Assembly: GCA_910575775.1 (NCBI GenBank)
Contig: CAJTEY010000007.1
Span: 83,041-147,040 of the forward strand
Length of the DNA: 64,000 nt
Source: Lachnospiraceae bacterium
GTDB lineage: Bacteria; Bacillota; Clostridia; Lachnospirales; Lachnospiraceae
Direction: 5' to 3'
The position numbers were made by a program, and so were the translations under genes. Every line of letters starts with the position of its first letter. The stretch's first letter is position 1. This document shows, piece after piece, positions 18,217 through 27,725 of this stretch. The notes under the pieces are model-generated. The model did no database searches. It was not told the DNA's origin and saw nothing but the letters and a program-made list of their open reading frames with translations.

Positions 18217-19071
18217 CTATTGTCTGTCATAATATGCCTTTCCTTCGTCGGGCTTAAAATATGTCCGAATGTAACCGTCCGTGGCGACAATCACAAACTC
18301 GTTGGTAGATTCCAGATAGTACACGTCGTCCCCGTCTTCCGCTTCCAGCTTATGTAAGGCCTCCGGAGATGTAACTACCCTGTTTGCGCCCGCCAGATAC
18401 TCGTCCGCTGATGCATAAGGAAATTCTGCACCGTGTTTTTCGAAATGTTCCTGCAAATATTCCGCCCGGCGGAAAGAATATGTATGTCCTGCCGATACCG
18501 TCTTAGAAGTCTGCAAATCTTCCGGTGTCTGCTGCGGCGCATCCTGCGCCACATCTACAGGAGCATCATCCACCTTTGCGGAAATCTCTGGCGGCGCATT
18601 ATCCGCCTCATCAGGAACCACCGGCGGAGTATCATCCACCTCATCAAGAATCCTCGGCGGCGCATCATCCATCTCGCCGGGAACCACCGGCGGAGTGTCA
18701 TCCATCTCTTCGGGACTCTCCGGGGTTGTATCCACCGCTACGGAAGCGTCCGCCACTGTTTCCGCGCTGACTCCATCTCCCTGGCCGGACCAGGCCGCTT
18801 CAAACAGCCATCCCGCGCGAAATGCGCCGATCACGACTGCCAACAAGAGGCAGACCGCCGCTGCGGCTGCAAGCCTCCCTATTTTATTGCCATCCTTTTT
18901 ATAATAAGGTTTTATTTCCTGCCTCACCGCACTGTCACCATCTGTCTTCCTGTTCTCCCTGCGGCAGTTCTCGCAGCGTTTCGGCAAATGTAGATTTTTA
19001 TTTCGGTAAAAGGCAATCTCATTCTCTGACAGCATAAATTCTGCACCGCACTGTTTACACGTTCTCTTCAT
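18217..19071 (-). CDS. Zinc-ribbon membrane protein with acidic repeats and a toxin-like C-terminal domain
   Basis: This 284-residue protein starts at 19071 behind GGAG. An N-terminal zinc ribbon uses Cys5, Cys8, Cys33 and Cys36. A membrane helix follows at about 66-84, then five tandem 11-residue Pro/Asp repeats at 123-177 of the form xDDxPPxxPxE. The C-terminal 90 residues contain YLQEHFEKHGAEF, a central VVTSPEALHK and TNEFVIVATDGYIRTYFKP. That pattern resembles ribonuclease domains found at the ends of phage-head and polymorphic-toxin proteins, but the resemblance is by eye and function is not established. Topology would place this domain outside the cell. No immunity gene is evident. Confidence 0.72.
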   Translation of the reverse strand: MKRTCKQCGAEFMLSENEIAFYRNKNLHLPKRCENCRRENRKTDGDSAVRQEIKPYYKKDGNKIGRLAAAAAVCLLLAVVIGAFRAGWLFEAAWSGQGDGVSAETVADASVAVDTTPESPEEMDDTPPVVPGEMDDAPPRILDEVDDTPPVVPDEADNAPPEISAKVDDAPVDVAQDAPQQTPEDLQTSKTVSAGHTYSFRRAEYLQEHFEKHGAEFPYASADEYLAGANRVVTSPEALHKLEAEDGDDVYYLESTNEFVIVATDGYIRTYFKPDEGKAYYDRQ

Positions 19072-19168
19072 TTTTTCTCCATTCCAATGCCTATTCCGGC
19101 AAGAAACCAAGAGAGCACCCTCTGCAGGTACTCCCCCGTTTATGGCGCCTTTCCTTTCTCCGGCACGC

Positions 19169-20395
19169 TTAATATTTGATTTCTTTCCCCTCTAACCGCC
19201 ACTGTCTGAACTCCGCCGAAGCCGACAACAGCAGATCGGAAGAGGAATTGAGCGCCGTCTCCACGGAGTCCTGAATCACTCCGATGATAAAGCCTACCGC
19301 CACCACCTGCATGGATACGGAATCCGGAATGCCAAAAAGCGAGCACGCAAGCGGTATCAGTAACAGGGAACCGCCGGCCACGCCGGATGCGCCGCAGGCC
19401 GAGAGAGCCGCCAGCAGACTTAAAATAATCGCCGTCGGAATATCCACGCTGATGCCCATCGTAAAGGCAGTCGCCATCGTCATTACTGTAATGGTAATCG
19501 CCGCGCCGTCCATATTGATGGTCGCGCCGAGCGGAATCGTCACGGAATAGGTATCTTTATCCAGCCCCATCTCCTCACAGATCTCCATATTGACAGGAAT
19601 ATTTGCCGCCGAGCTTCTTGTAAAGAAAGCCGTGATCGCACTCTGCTTCAGGCACTTAAAAATCAGCGGATAGGGATTCTTGCGGATACACCAGTACACC
19701 AGAATCGGATTCGTCACAAAGTAGATGAAGAGCATACATCCCACAAGCAGGATCAGCAGCTTTCCGTAATCCCTGAAAGCCTCCAGGCCGCTCGCCGTCA
19801 CGCTGGTGTAAACCAGTCCGAGCACGCCGAAAGGCGCAAAGTTGATGATAACCACAACCACCCTGGATATCGCTCCCGAAATATCCCCGAGCGTCTTTTT
19901 CGTCCCTTCTCCCGCGTTTCGGAATGCCACGCCCAAAAGCACCGCCCAGGACAAAATGCCGACATAGTTCGCATTCATCAGGGAATCCACCGGGTTCTTT
20001 ACCACATTCATCAGAAGCGTGCTAAGCACCTCAACGATACCGCTGGGAGCCGCCGAAGCGTCCGAAGCCGCGTCCACGAGCACCATCTCCACGGGAAATA
20101 CCATGCTGGCAAAAACAGCGATCACCGCCGCGAGCACAGTACTGAACATATAGAGAATGATGACCGTCCTGATCACTCCGCCATGAGACTTTCCCGCATT
20201 GCAGAGTGAACTCATCACCAGAAAGAATACCAGAAGCGGCGCGATCCCCTTGAGCGCGCCTACGAACACATCCCCAAGCACGCCGATGCCTGACGCTCCC
20301 GGCACGGCAAGAGCCAGAACGACACCGATCACCAGCCCCACAACAATTCTTTTGACAAGGCTTATGCCTGTCCACTTCTCCCACACATTTTTCAT
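19169..20395 (-). CDS. sstT: Serine/threonine:sodium symporter
   Basis: This 408-residue dicarboxylate/amino-acid:cation symporter imports serine and threonine with sodium. It matches SstT throughout: start WEKWTGISLVKRIVVGLVIG, the re-entrant loop region TRSSAANIPVNM, and the substrate region IPLGATINMDGAAITITVMTM. GAGGG before the ATG at 20395 fixes the start. It lies 118 bases downstream of an amino-acid ABC operon on the same strand, with a hairpin in between, so co-transcription is likely partial. Confidence 0.93.
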   Translation of the reverse strand: MKNVWEKWTGISLVKRIVVGLVIGVVLALAVPGASGIGVLGDVFVGALKGIAPLLVFFLVMSSLCNAGKSHGGVIRTVIILYMFSTVLAAVIAVFASMVFPVEMVLVDAASDASAAPSGIVEVLSTLLMNVVKNPVDSLMNANYVGILSWAVLLGVAFRNAGEGTKKTLGDISGAISRVVVVIINFAPFGVLGLVYTSVTASGLEAFRDYGKLLILLVGCMLFIYFVTNPILVYWCIRKNPYPLIFKCLKQSAITAFFTRSSAANIPVNMEICEEMGLDKDTYSVTIPLGATINMDGAAITITVMTMATAFTMGISVDIPTAIILSLLAALSACGASGVAGGSLLLIPLACSLFGIPDSVSMQVVAVGFIIGVIQDSVETALNSSSDLLLSASAEFRQWRLEGKEIKY

Positions 20396-20469
20396 GCTTC
20401 CCTCATTTCTGTGCAAATTCACGGGTTACTTCACTATACTACTACGAGAAAGTGTCTTGCGTCAAGACA

Positions 20470-20493
20470 GGGCGGTACAAATCTGTGCCGCCC
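20470..20493 (-). terminator. GC-rich hairpin after the second amino-acid ABC operon
   Basis: GGGCGGTAC/GTGCCGCCC with a 6-base loop follows the binding-protein gene by about 20 bases. There is no T tract directly after it, so termination or mRNA stabilisation before sstT are both possible. Confidence 0.5.
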
Positions 20494-20513
20494 CATTTCT
20501 GCATTCCTATGTA

Positions 20514-21284
20514 TTATTCAGCAGTCGCTTCCTCTGTATACTTCACCGCCAGCTCATTGATCGTGCCGTCTGCCAGCATCTTTTCAATAGTCTTATTGAT
20601 CTTGTCAAGGAGCTCCGTGTTGCCCTTCTGTACCGCAATCGCGTACTCCTCGGACTCAAAGGCACTCGGATCCTCCACAATTTTTAAGCCCTCGTTGTCA
20701 CTTACATATTTCTGAGCCGTCGCAGAGTCGATGACAACCACGTCACACTTACCGTTTGTCAGTTCCATGACAGCCTCTGTGCCTTTCTTGAACGCCTCGT
20801 AAGTGTAACCCATATCCTGCACGCACACCTCGCCGGTGTAGCCCTGTATCACGCAGATTTTCTTGTCCGCCATATCCGCAGCCGATGTGATGTCAGAATC
20901 CTCTTTCACGATCATAACCTGGGTCGCCGTGTAATAGGGCGTGGAAAAATCTACCGTTTCCCTTCTCTCATCGGTGGCCGTCATACCTGCGATAACCGCA
21001 TCGATCTGCCCGTTCTGCAGGGCAACCAGAAGGGAGTCAAACTCCATGTTTTCCACGGCCGCTGTCATGCCGTTGTCCTCCGCGATCTGCTTTGCAATGG
21101 CCATGTCAATCCCGTCATACTCGCCGATCGCACCATTTGATGTGACATACTCAAACGGCGGAAACTCCGCATTGGTACCGAAGGTAAGCGCATCGCCCTT
21201 GGAAGAGCCACCGCAGGCCGTCAGTGTACACGCCGCCATCACTGCGGCGAGCGTCATTGTCAGTAATTTTGTTGTCCTTTTCAT
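20514..21284 (-). CDS. Polar amino-acid ABC transporter substrate-binding lipoprotein
   Basis: This 256-residue SBP_bac_3 protein has lipobox LTAC (Cys24) and the normal lobe order. It runs from LTFGTNAEFPPFEY and EYDGIDMAIAKQIAEDNGM through GMTATDERRETVDFSTPYY to the second lobe KICVIQGYTGE, with the C-terminal LADGTINELAVKYTEE. It is the third gene of a permease-ATPase-binding protein operon. Specificity cannot be read directly; such sets usually import glutamine, arginine or cystine. It is the useful in-window comparison for the permuted relative at 17311-18108. Confidence 0.93.
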   Translation of the reverse strand: MKRTTKLLTMTLAAVMAACTLTACGGSSKGDALTFGTNAEFPPFEYVTSNGAIGEYDGIDMAIAKQIAEDNGMTAAVENMEFDSLLVALQNGQIDAVIAGMTATDERRETVDFSTPYYTATQVMIVKEDSDITSAADMADKKICVIQGYTGEVCVQDMGYTYEAFKKGTEAVMELTNGKCDVVVIDSATAQKYVSDNEGLKIVEDPSAFESEEYAIAVQKGNTELLDKINKTIEKMLADGTINELAVKYTEEATAE

Positions 21285-21416
21285 AATGTGATCCTCCTCT
21301 GTATTTCCTTGTTTCCTATATCATATATCACTCCACGGACGATACGTCCGCGCAAGTCACATATTCTCATTGTCGCAGCCCGGATACCGCTCCGTCCATT
21401 GCCGGCTCCGCCGCAT

Positions 21417-22139
21417 CTACAGCACTTTACTCAGGAAATTTTTCGTCCTCTCGTTTTTGGGATTTCCGAAAACTTCCTCCGGGGTACCGCTCTCCATAAC
21501 CACACCCTGATCTATAAAGAGCACACGGGATGCCACCTCTTTGGCAAAGCCCATCTCGTGGGTGACTATCACCATAGTCATGCCCGATCTGGCCAGATCT
21601 TTCATCACATCCAGCACCTCCCCCACCATCTCCGGGTCAAGGGCAGACGTGGGTTCGTCAAACAGCATGATCTCAGGATCCATAGCAAGCGCCCTGGCAA
21701 TCGCCACTCTCTGCTTTTGACCGCCGGAAAGCTGCGCCGGATAAGCGTTCGCCTTCTCGCCCAGATTCACCCGCTCCAGAAGCTCCTGCCCACGCTTCAC
21801 CGCCTCCTCCTTCGTCATTTTCTTAAGGAGTACCGGGGCCAGCGTGATATTATCCATAATGGTCAGATGGGGAAACAGGTTGAACTGCTGGAACACCATG
21901 CCCATCTTCTGACGCACCCGGTTCACATTCACCTTCGGGGCCGTGATCAGCTCGTCATCCACATAAATTTCCCCCTCGGTAACCGTCTCAAGCAGGTTGA
22001 GGCATCTCAAAAAAGTACTTTTACCCGATCCCGAAGGCCCAATCACCACAACGACTTCTCCCTGCGTGATGTGCTCGTCAATTCCGCTCAGCACTTCCAG
22101 ATCTTCAAATTTTTTATGTAAGTTTCTGACTTTTATCAT
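21417..22139 (-). CDS. Polar amino-acid ABC transporter ATP-binding protein
   Basis: This 240-residue ATPase has Walker [10 protein letters not shown], signature LSGGQKQR, Walker [13 protein letters not shown] and switch VTHEMGF. The start at 22139 (MIKVRNL) follows GGAG by 6 bases and fits the family length, while an upstream ATG would add 14 unrelated residues. It lies 103 bases downstream of its permease and 132 bases upstream of its binding protein. Confidence 0.93.
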   Translation of the reverse strand: MIKVRNLHKKFEDLEVLSGIDEHITQGEVVVVIGPSGSGKSTFLRCLNLLETVTEGEIYVDDELITAPKVNVNRVRQKMGMVFQQFNLFPHLTIMDNITLAPVLLKKMTKEEAVKRGQELLERVNLGEKANAYPAQLSGGQKQRVAIARALAMDPEIMLFDEPTSALDPEMVGEVLDVMKDLARSGMTMVIVTHEMGFAKEVASRVLFIDQGVVMESGTPEEVFGNPKNERTKNFLSKVL

Positions 22140-22242
22140 CACATTCTCCATGTCAGCATGATTTTTCCATCTATCTTCCATACAGAGAACACCTCATTTC
22201 CGGTATTCTCCCATGTGCGGTTCCAAACTGCCTCTCACACCG

Positions 22243-22932
22243 TTATCTGGCATCCGCCTTCCTCAGCCGTATCTCCACCTGGCGGAGTGCCAGTGTCAGT
22301 ATCTTGATCAGCACATAATAGATCACCGCTGTTCCGATTAACGGCATAAATGCAATAAAGGTTGCGCTCTTGATGAAGTCTCCCGCTTTCTGAATATCCA
22401 TCAGCCCCACATACCCGACAATGGCAGTTTCCTTAATCAGCACAATGAACTCATTACACAGTGCCGGAAAGATATTTTTGACCGCCTGCGGCACCACAAT
22501 CCGGCTCATGGTCTGGAATGCGGAAAGCCCCAGGGATCTTCCTGCCTCCGTCTGTCCCTTATCGATTGACAGAATACCCGCCCGGACAATCTCGGACACA
22601 TACGCGCCGGAGTTGACGCCAAAAGCAATGGCGGCAATGATCCATTTATCCAAAGGCACCGTGGCAAAGATGACAAAATAGATAATCATAAGCTGTGTCA
22701 CCGAGGGCGTCCCCCGGATCACATCCGTATAAACACCGCCGATAAACCGAAGCAGTTTCTTCTTTGACAGATTACATGTAGCAATCACCATACCGATCAG
22801 AATGCCGATGACGATCGCCAGAAGCGATACCTTGATCGTCACGCCGATGCCGCTCAGAAGAAGCTTATAACGGTCTTCCCTGATAAAACATTTATAAAAC
22901 AGATCACTGAAATCTGCTGCCCACTCTGCCAT
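22243..22932 (-). CDS. Polar amino-acid ABC transporter permease
   Basis: This 229-residue HisM/GlnP-type permease begins with a 20-residue soluble lead and then GIGVTIKVSLLAIVIGIL. It has YTDVIRGTPSVTQLMIIYFV and the coupling loop SIDKGQTEAGRSLGLS. The chosen start at 22932 has an AGGA about 10 bases upstream. It is first in the operon, with the ATPase, binding protein and probably sstT following. Confidence 0.92.
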   Translation of the reverse strand: MAEWAADFSDLFYKCFIREDRYKLLLSGIGVTIKVSLLAIVIGILIGMVIATCNLSKKKLLRFIGGVYTDVIRGTPSVTQLMIIYFVIFATVPLDKWIIAAIAFGVNSGAYVSEIVRAGILSIDKGQTEAGRSLGLSAFQTMSRIVVPQAVKNIFPALCNEFIVLIKETAIVGYVGLMDIQKAGDFIKSATFIAFMPLIGTAVIYYVLIKILTLALRQVEIRLRKADAR

Positions 22933-23040
22933 CCGTTTTTCATCCTTTCCAATTTCCTTTTCTGTGCCCGCTCTATCATACCACAACCCCTCCCGAAAGA
23001 AAAGGAGAAAAATGCATAATATACACTTTTCTCCTTATAT

Positions 23041-25752
23041 TTAAGCGTTCAGTTCTCTCTTCCACTCTGCGATGATTTCCTCGCACCGTTCCGTGTCGAT
23101 ATCTTCCACCGCATTTTTCAGCTTTTCAAAAATACTGCGCTGTGCATCCCCGTAGGAATACTGGCTCATATCCCGGACTGTCTGCTCCATCGCATCCATA
23201 TCCAGGTTTTCCATCGCCTCCTCCATCTGTGCAAAAAGCGCCGCCATCTCTTCCGACTCCGCTGCTCTTCCGCTCTGCTCGGCCTCCTCTTTTATAAAGT
23301 AAGGCGCCAGAATGCCTTTATAGAACATATACTCTTCCAGCATTCCCGGCGTAATTTTATGGATCAGCGCCGCATTTCCGGCATTCCCGGCCGCCTCCAT
23401 CTGCTCTGCGGTCTGCGCCAGGTCAAGGGCGCCGATCTGCCTTGAGGCGCTCTTTAATGCGTGCACCTCCACCGTGTACTCCTTCCACAGCTCTTTCTTT
23501 TCATATTCCTGTATCAAGCTGCACTTTCTGTCGATCACCCGGTAGTACTCCTTCAGCACAGACCAGAAAAGCGATTCGTTTCCCAGGAATCCCATCGCAC
23601 TCTGTACATCCAGCCCTTCAATAACAATATCCGTGGTTGTCTGCTCCGCCCCTTCGCTCCGCTGTACACTGCGCACCGGCGCATTACTCTTACTTTTCCT
23701 CTCAATCTTTTCAGCCGGCAGCCATTTGCGGAGCTTGGCGGTAATGTCCCTCATCTCAATTGGTTTCGTCACATAATCGTCCATACCCTCGCGTATGAAC
23801 ATCTCCCCCGTTCCTCCCACCGCGTTTGCCGTGAGGGCGATAATCGGCACCTGCCCGTTTTCTCCCAGCAGCCGGCGGATGACCCGGGTTGTCTCCACAC
23901 CGTCCATCTCCGGCATCATATGATCCATGAAGATGATATCATAGCGTTTATCCGTAACCATCCGAACGGCTTCCTTTCCGCTCAGCGCCGAGTCTATCTT
24001 CATCTGCAGGGGATTCAGCAGTCCCTTCACCACCGTCAGGTTGATGGTATTGTCATCAACGACCAGAATTTCCGCACTTGGGGCTACAAAATCGAAATCC
24101 TCCGCCTCCATCAGGGAAAATGCCGCATTGTCTTCCTTTCCATCCAATATATTCGCCAGACCCATGACGTAGAGCGGCTTTTTAACGATCTGCAGATTCG
24201 TCTGGTCATAGGAGCCCATCGAATGATAATTTGCCAAAAGCACCACCCGGATCTCCGGGTTCAGCCGCAGAAAATGCTGCACGCCCTCTGTGAACAGAGG
24301 CTGCTCCACAAACAGATACTCTATCTGTTTCTCTTTCATCCGTCCAAGCTCTTCCTCCGACGTAAGCCGTTCATAGGCGACATCCAGCTTTTTCATATCT
24401 ATCGCCAGCTCCCGCGCGGCATAACTATTCTGCATCAGTCCAGCCGCCGTCTTCCTCTTCTGCAGTTTCTCCACAGAGGGCTTATCGTTCGTTATCTTCT
24501 GCGGAATGACTATTGTAAAGACAGACCCCTTTCCGACTTCGCTGTCCACATGGATGATTCCGCCCATCAGGGATACGAGCTGTTTGCAAATTGCAAGTCC
24601 CAGGCCGGTTCCCTCGACGTTTCGGTTCCTCTTGCTGTCTAGCTGCTGGAATGACTGGAAAATCTTCGTCATATCACTCTCTTTGATCCCGTCTCCCGTG
24701 TCCGTGACTGACACATAAAGCTCTATCATATTTTCCTCTGTGCGCAGATAGTCCACCAGTATATGTACGTTTCCCTCCTTGGTAAACTTGACCGCGTTGT
24801 TGGCCAGGTTCAGCATGATCTGCTTAATCCGCACATTGTCACCGTAAAGTCCCACCGGGAGATCCGGGTTGACGTCCAGTGTCAGTTCCAGCGCTTTGCT
24901 CCCGATGCGCGTCATTATAATGTTAGAAACGTCATTGATCAGAGCCATCGGCTCATATTCCACATCGCAGATATCCATCTTGCCGGACTCAATCTTGGAA
25001 AAGTCAAGAATATCATTGATAATGGTAAGAAGCGTCTGTCCCGAGGATTTAATCTGCCCGATATATTCCCTCGCCGCAGGCGTCAGCTCCTCCCTGAGCG
25101 CCATCTCCGCCATACCGATCACTGCATTCATAGGGGTGCGGATTTCATGGCTCATATTCGCGAGAAAATCGGATTTCATATTGGAGTTCTTGCGCAGCTC
25201 CATGTTTTTTAAGCTGACCTGGTACCTGCTGTAGGCAATATCCGACAGAACGTTGGCGATTGTGTATATAGAATTTGATACCTTTTCAATCGTCTCCTCA
25301 TCCACAATCCGAACATCCCACGCGGCATTCATCAGCTCCTCAGGATCTACCCCGATCTCCATCGCCACCTTCCGCTTTTTCTCCGCATCGGGCGGTACGG
25401 GAAGCATCTGTCCGCCTATGAAACACCCCGCCATACGGTCGTGGGCCATAATCGGCGCCGCAAACTCCACCAGTCCCGCATGGCAGAAATAGGCACAGGC
25501 AGAGCCGGTCTTAGCCGCTTTCGCCGCGCCTATCTGATCACATTCCTCGCACCGTCTCCGCCCTTCCTCCGTGCTTCTGACATATTTCTGACAAAAATCA
25601 GTAAACCCGGAAGGTTTTGTCTGTATCACACCGTGGGCATCTGTAATGAAGGATGCAATACCCGTCATCTCCGAGAAAGCATCCTGTATTTTCTGTAAAG
25701 ACTCCACGTCTATCAAATCTGTCAGCCTGATTTCGCCTTCTCTGACCGCCAT
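23041..25752 (-). CDS. PocR-domain hybrid sensor histidine kinase
   Basis: This 903-residue cytoplasmic kinase starts at 25752 behind GAGG. Domains in order are: PocR ligand domain (about 10-175) with clustered cysteines at 54, 68, 71, 86 and 90; dimerisation domain with His202 (NMSHEIRTP); ATPase domain with NLANNAVKF; a degenerate receiver-like stretch with YLFVEQPLF and KPLYVMG; a true receiver with VVDDN and FMDHMMPEMDG; and an Hpt domain (EVHALKSASRQIGA). PocR domains bind small organic ligands or metals, and the cysteines could hold a metal. It has no membrane helix, so the signal is intracellular. The response regulator gene lies 28 bases upstream in the same operon. Confidence 0.93.
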   Translation of the reverse strand: MAVREGEIRLTDLIDVESLQKIQDAFSEMTGIASFITDAHGVIQTKPSGFTDFCQKYVRSTEEGRRRCEECDQIGAAKAAKTGSACAYFCHAGLVEFAAPIMAHDRMAGCFIGGQMLPVPPDAEKKRKVAMEIGVDPEELMNAAWDVRIVDEETIEKVSNSIYTIANVLSDIAYSRYQVSLKNMELRKNSNMKSDFLANMSHEIRTPMNAVIGMAEMALREELTPAAREYIGQIKSSGQTLLTIINDILDFSKIESGKMDICDVEYEPMALINDVSNIIMTRIGSKALELTLDVNPDLPVGLYGDNVRIKQIMLNLANNAVKFTKEGNVHILVDYLRTEENMIELYVSVTDTGDGIKESDMTKIFQSFQQLDSKRNRNVEGTGLGLAICKQLVSLMGGIIHVDSEVGKGSVFTIVIPQKITNDKPSVEKLQKRKTAAGLMQNSYAARELAIDMKKLDVAYERLTSEEELGRMKEKQIEYLFVEQPLFTEGVQHFLRLNPEIRVVLLANYHSMGSYDQTNLQIVKKPLYVMGLANILDGKEDNAAFSLMEAEDFDFVAPSAEILVVDDNTINLTVVKGLLNPLQMKIDSALSGKEAVRMVTDKRYDIIFMDHMMPEMDGVETTRVIRRLLGENGQVPIIALTANAVGGTGEMFIREGMDDYVTKPIEMRDITAKLRKWLPAEKIERKSKSNAPVRSVQRSEGAEQTTTDIVIEGLDVQSAMGFLGNESLFWSVLKEYYRVIDRKCSLIQEYEKKELWKEYTVEVHALKSASRQIGALDLAQTAEQMEAAGNAGNAALIHKITPGMLEEYMFYKGILAPYFIKEEAEQSGRAAESEEMAALFAQMEEAMENLDMDAMEQTVRDMSQYSYGDAQRSIFEKLKNAVEDIDTERCEEIIAEWKRELNA

Positions 25753-25780
25753 TTTTACCTCATTTCTGCGCCGCTTTTTG

Positions 25781-26659
25781 TTATCCCAGCACGCCTTTAA
25801 TCGTGGAGGAAAGTTTTTCCATATCAATCGGTTTGGAGAGATATCCCTGCGGTTTCATCGCAAGAACCTCCATCACTTTTTTTCTGTCAGTCACGCCTGT
25901 AAGGAATACAACCGGCAGATTCTTTGTCGCCGGATTCTCCCGTATTTTTCCAAGCACTGCGGCCCCGTTCTCCACCGGCATCTCATAGTCCAGAAGCACC
26001 AGATCCGTCTTTTTCGTCTCCAGAAATTTCAGGGCAATTTTACCGTTGATCGCAGTTGCCACATCATAACGCTCAACCAGGTACCCTTTCAGCAGTTTCA
26101 GCACACTGCTGTCATCGTCCACAACAAGGATATGCTTCTTTCTCACTGCCTCTTCCTTCAGCTTCTTCTCCTTTTCTTCTTCCTTTGCAAGCTGGGCCAG
26201 AAGCTCCTCCGCCACCCGCATAACATCCTCTGTCTTAAGCGTGCTCTCTGTCAAGGTCACTGACCGGCTTCCCCGGTCAGGCTCCGGCCGTTTTTCTTTC
26301 AAAAGACTTATGACAGCCTCCTCCAGCTTCTGGGACGAGATCGGCCTGCGGAAAATGCTTACATCCATCAAAGGTGCAACCCGCTCAAACTGGTCGCACT
26401 CATCGGCATCCCCCACAATAGCAATGGGAATGCCTTCCTGGGAAATTTTCCGCTCCACATTTACGAACCGTTTCAAATCATCCGGGTGTTCCCCGTACAG
26501 ACAGTAGACAAGCACATCCGGGTGTATGTATTTTACATGATTTATGATATCATCATACCGATCCGAAGTGCTGAAACACTCAAAGCTGAAGTCCATATAA
26601 GTGAAAAACTCATTGATTACCATCTTGTTGTTTCCCGTCAGCAGCACCTTATACTTCAT
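25781..26659 (-). CDS. Response regulator with two receiver-like domains
   Basis: This 292-residue protein starts at 26659 behind a purine-rich GGAGGGGGAG. Residues 1-125 form a receiver-like fold (KYKVLLTGNN, DVLVYCLYGE, IPIAIVGDADE) that lacks the phosphoacceptor Asp. A charged helical linker (about 130-172) leads to a genuine receiver at about 172-292 with ILVVDDD, LVLLDYEMP and FLTG, ending GYLSKPI. There is no DNA-binding domain, so it probably acts by protein contact. It is the first gene of the operon with the PocR kinase and is divergent from the hemerythrin gene. Confidence 0.88.
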   Translation of the reverse strand: MKYKVLLTGNNKMVINEFFTYMDFSFECFSTSDRYDDIINHVKYIHPDVLVYCLYGEHPDDLKRFVNVERKISQEGIPIAIVGDADECDQFERVAPLMDVSIFRRPISSQKLEEAVISLLKEKRPEPDRGSRSVTLTESTLKTEDVMRVAEELLAQLAKEEEKEKKLKEEAVRKKHILVVDDDSSVLKLLKGYLVERYDVATAINGKIALKFLETKKTDLVLLDYEMPVENGAAVLGKIRENPATKNLPVVFLTGVTDRKKVMEVLAMKPQGYLSKPIDMEKLSSTIKGVLG

Positions 26660-26762
26660 ACTCTTTACTCCCCCTCCGTACTTTATAAAGCCTCTCATAG
26701 ATAGATCATAGCAAAACTTTTTCTTTCTTGCACTATTATTTTTTAAGAACCGCTTTTATCGG

Positions 26763-26791
26763 TTGAGACACGGCATTGAATATGGTAACAT
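26763..26791 (+). promoter_or_regulatory. Promoter of the hemerythrin gene
   Basis: TTGAGA, a 17-base spacer and TAACAT lie 34 bases upstream of the ATG. The region is shared with the divergent response regulator gene. Confidence 0.5.
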
Positions 26792-26824
26792 ATTCCTATC
26801 AATTACCAGGGAGATGATTGTATT

Positions 26825-27712
26825 ATGGCAAAAGAAATCAAATGGAACGACCGCTTTAACGTAGGTGTGGAAAGCATCGACAGCGCACACAGAAAGTTGT
26901 TTTCCATCGTCGGGAAGCTGATTGCGCTCAATGAGGACGAGGCCAAGCAACAGCACGCATGCCGGGAAGGCATCAAGTATTTTAAAAGCTACACAATGAA
27001 GCATTTTGCAGACGAGGAAGCATACATGCAGTCCATCGGTTATCCGGGTCTTGCCGTGCACAAAAGTCTGCACGACAGCCTACGGGATAAAACACTTCCG
27101 GCTCTGGAAGCGGAGATGGAGGCACAGGATTACTCCACCGAATCCGTCGGACATTTTCTCGGCATCTGCGTCGGCTGGCTCAATGGCCACATCATTGTCG
27201 AGGATCGCGCCATTACTGGCAAAAATCCCCAAAAATGGGTGCACCAGCCGGATGATAACGAACTGGAAAGTGTGGAAAAAGCTCTTATGCAGGGCTTGGA
27301 AGGCCTGTCACAGTCCAAGACGGAAGTCATCAGCCGCCGTTACAGCGGAGAAGCATTTTCCACAGGAAAAACTCTGTGTTTCCGCCTGACTTACCGCACG
27401 GAAGAAAAGAAGCCCGTCCGCGTTTATCTGATTTATGAAGAATCCCTTGTTCTGCAGGCACTTAGCGAAATCCTCCGAAAAGAAATACGCAGAATTGACG
27501 AGACGGTAATCACCGCCATGAAACTTCTGTCCGAACAGTTTGTAAGCCGTCTGCAGACACACTTCCCGCTTAGCATGTGCTGCAGTTTCGAGCGAAATGA
27601 CATGCTGACCTTCGAACAGTTTGTGCGCACATTCGACAAGGAATATCCGCCCTACAGTCTGCTTCTCAGCGCGGAGGGAAAAGGGTATTTTGCATTCTGT
27701 GCACAGGTGTAA
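26825..27712 (+). CDS. Bacteriohemerythrin with a C-terminal extension
   Basis: Residues 1-137 form a hemerythrin domain with all seven expected di-iron ligands: His22, His60, Glu64, His79, His83, His122 and Asp127. Such domains bind oxygen reversibly. Residues 150-295 are an extra domain not found in plain bacteriohemerythrins. It is mixed alpha/beta (ISRRYSGEAFSTG, KPVRVYLIYEESLVLQAL, FERNDMLTFEQF) and weakly recalls CheX/CheC-type domains, which is inference only. The gene is divergent from a PocR kinase/receiver operon with 165 bases between the starts, suggesting a common oxygen or redox response. Confidence 0.88.
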   Translation: MAKEIKWNDRFNVGVESIDSAHRKLFSIVGKLIALNEDEAKQQHACREGIKYFKSYTMKHFADEEAYMQSIGYPGLAVHKSLHDSLRDKTLPALEAEMEAQDYSTESVGHFLGICVGWLNGHIIVEDRAITGKNPQKWVHQPDDNELESVEKALMQGLEGLSQSKTEVISRRYSGEAFSTGKTLCFRLTYRTEEKKPVRVYLIYEESLVLQALSEILRKEIRRIDETVITAMKLLSEQFVSRLQTHFPLSMCCSFERNDMLTFEQFVRTFDKEYPPYSLLLSAEGKGYFAFCAQV

Positions 27713-27725
27713 ATTCTGTGCTTCA

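Noticed and set aside
18433..18993. Repeat-rich open frames on the plus strand
   Set aside because: They are the reverse reading of the 11-residue acidic repeats of the zinc-ribbon gene.
23461..24642. 393-codon open frame on the plus strand
   Set aside because: It is antisense to the PocR hybrid kinase and is explained by that gene's codon bias.
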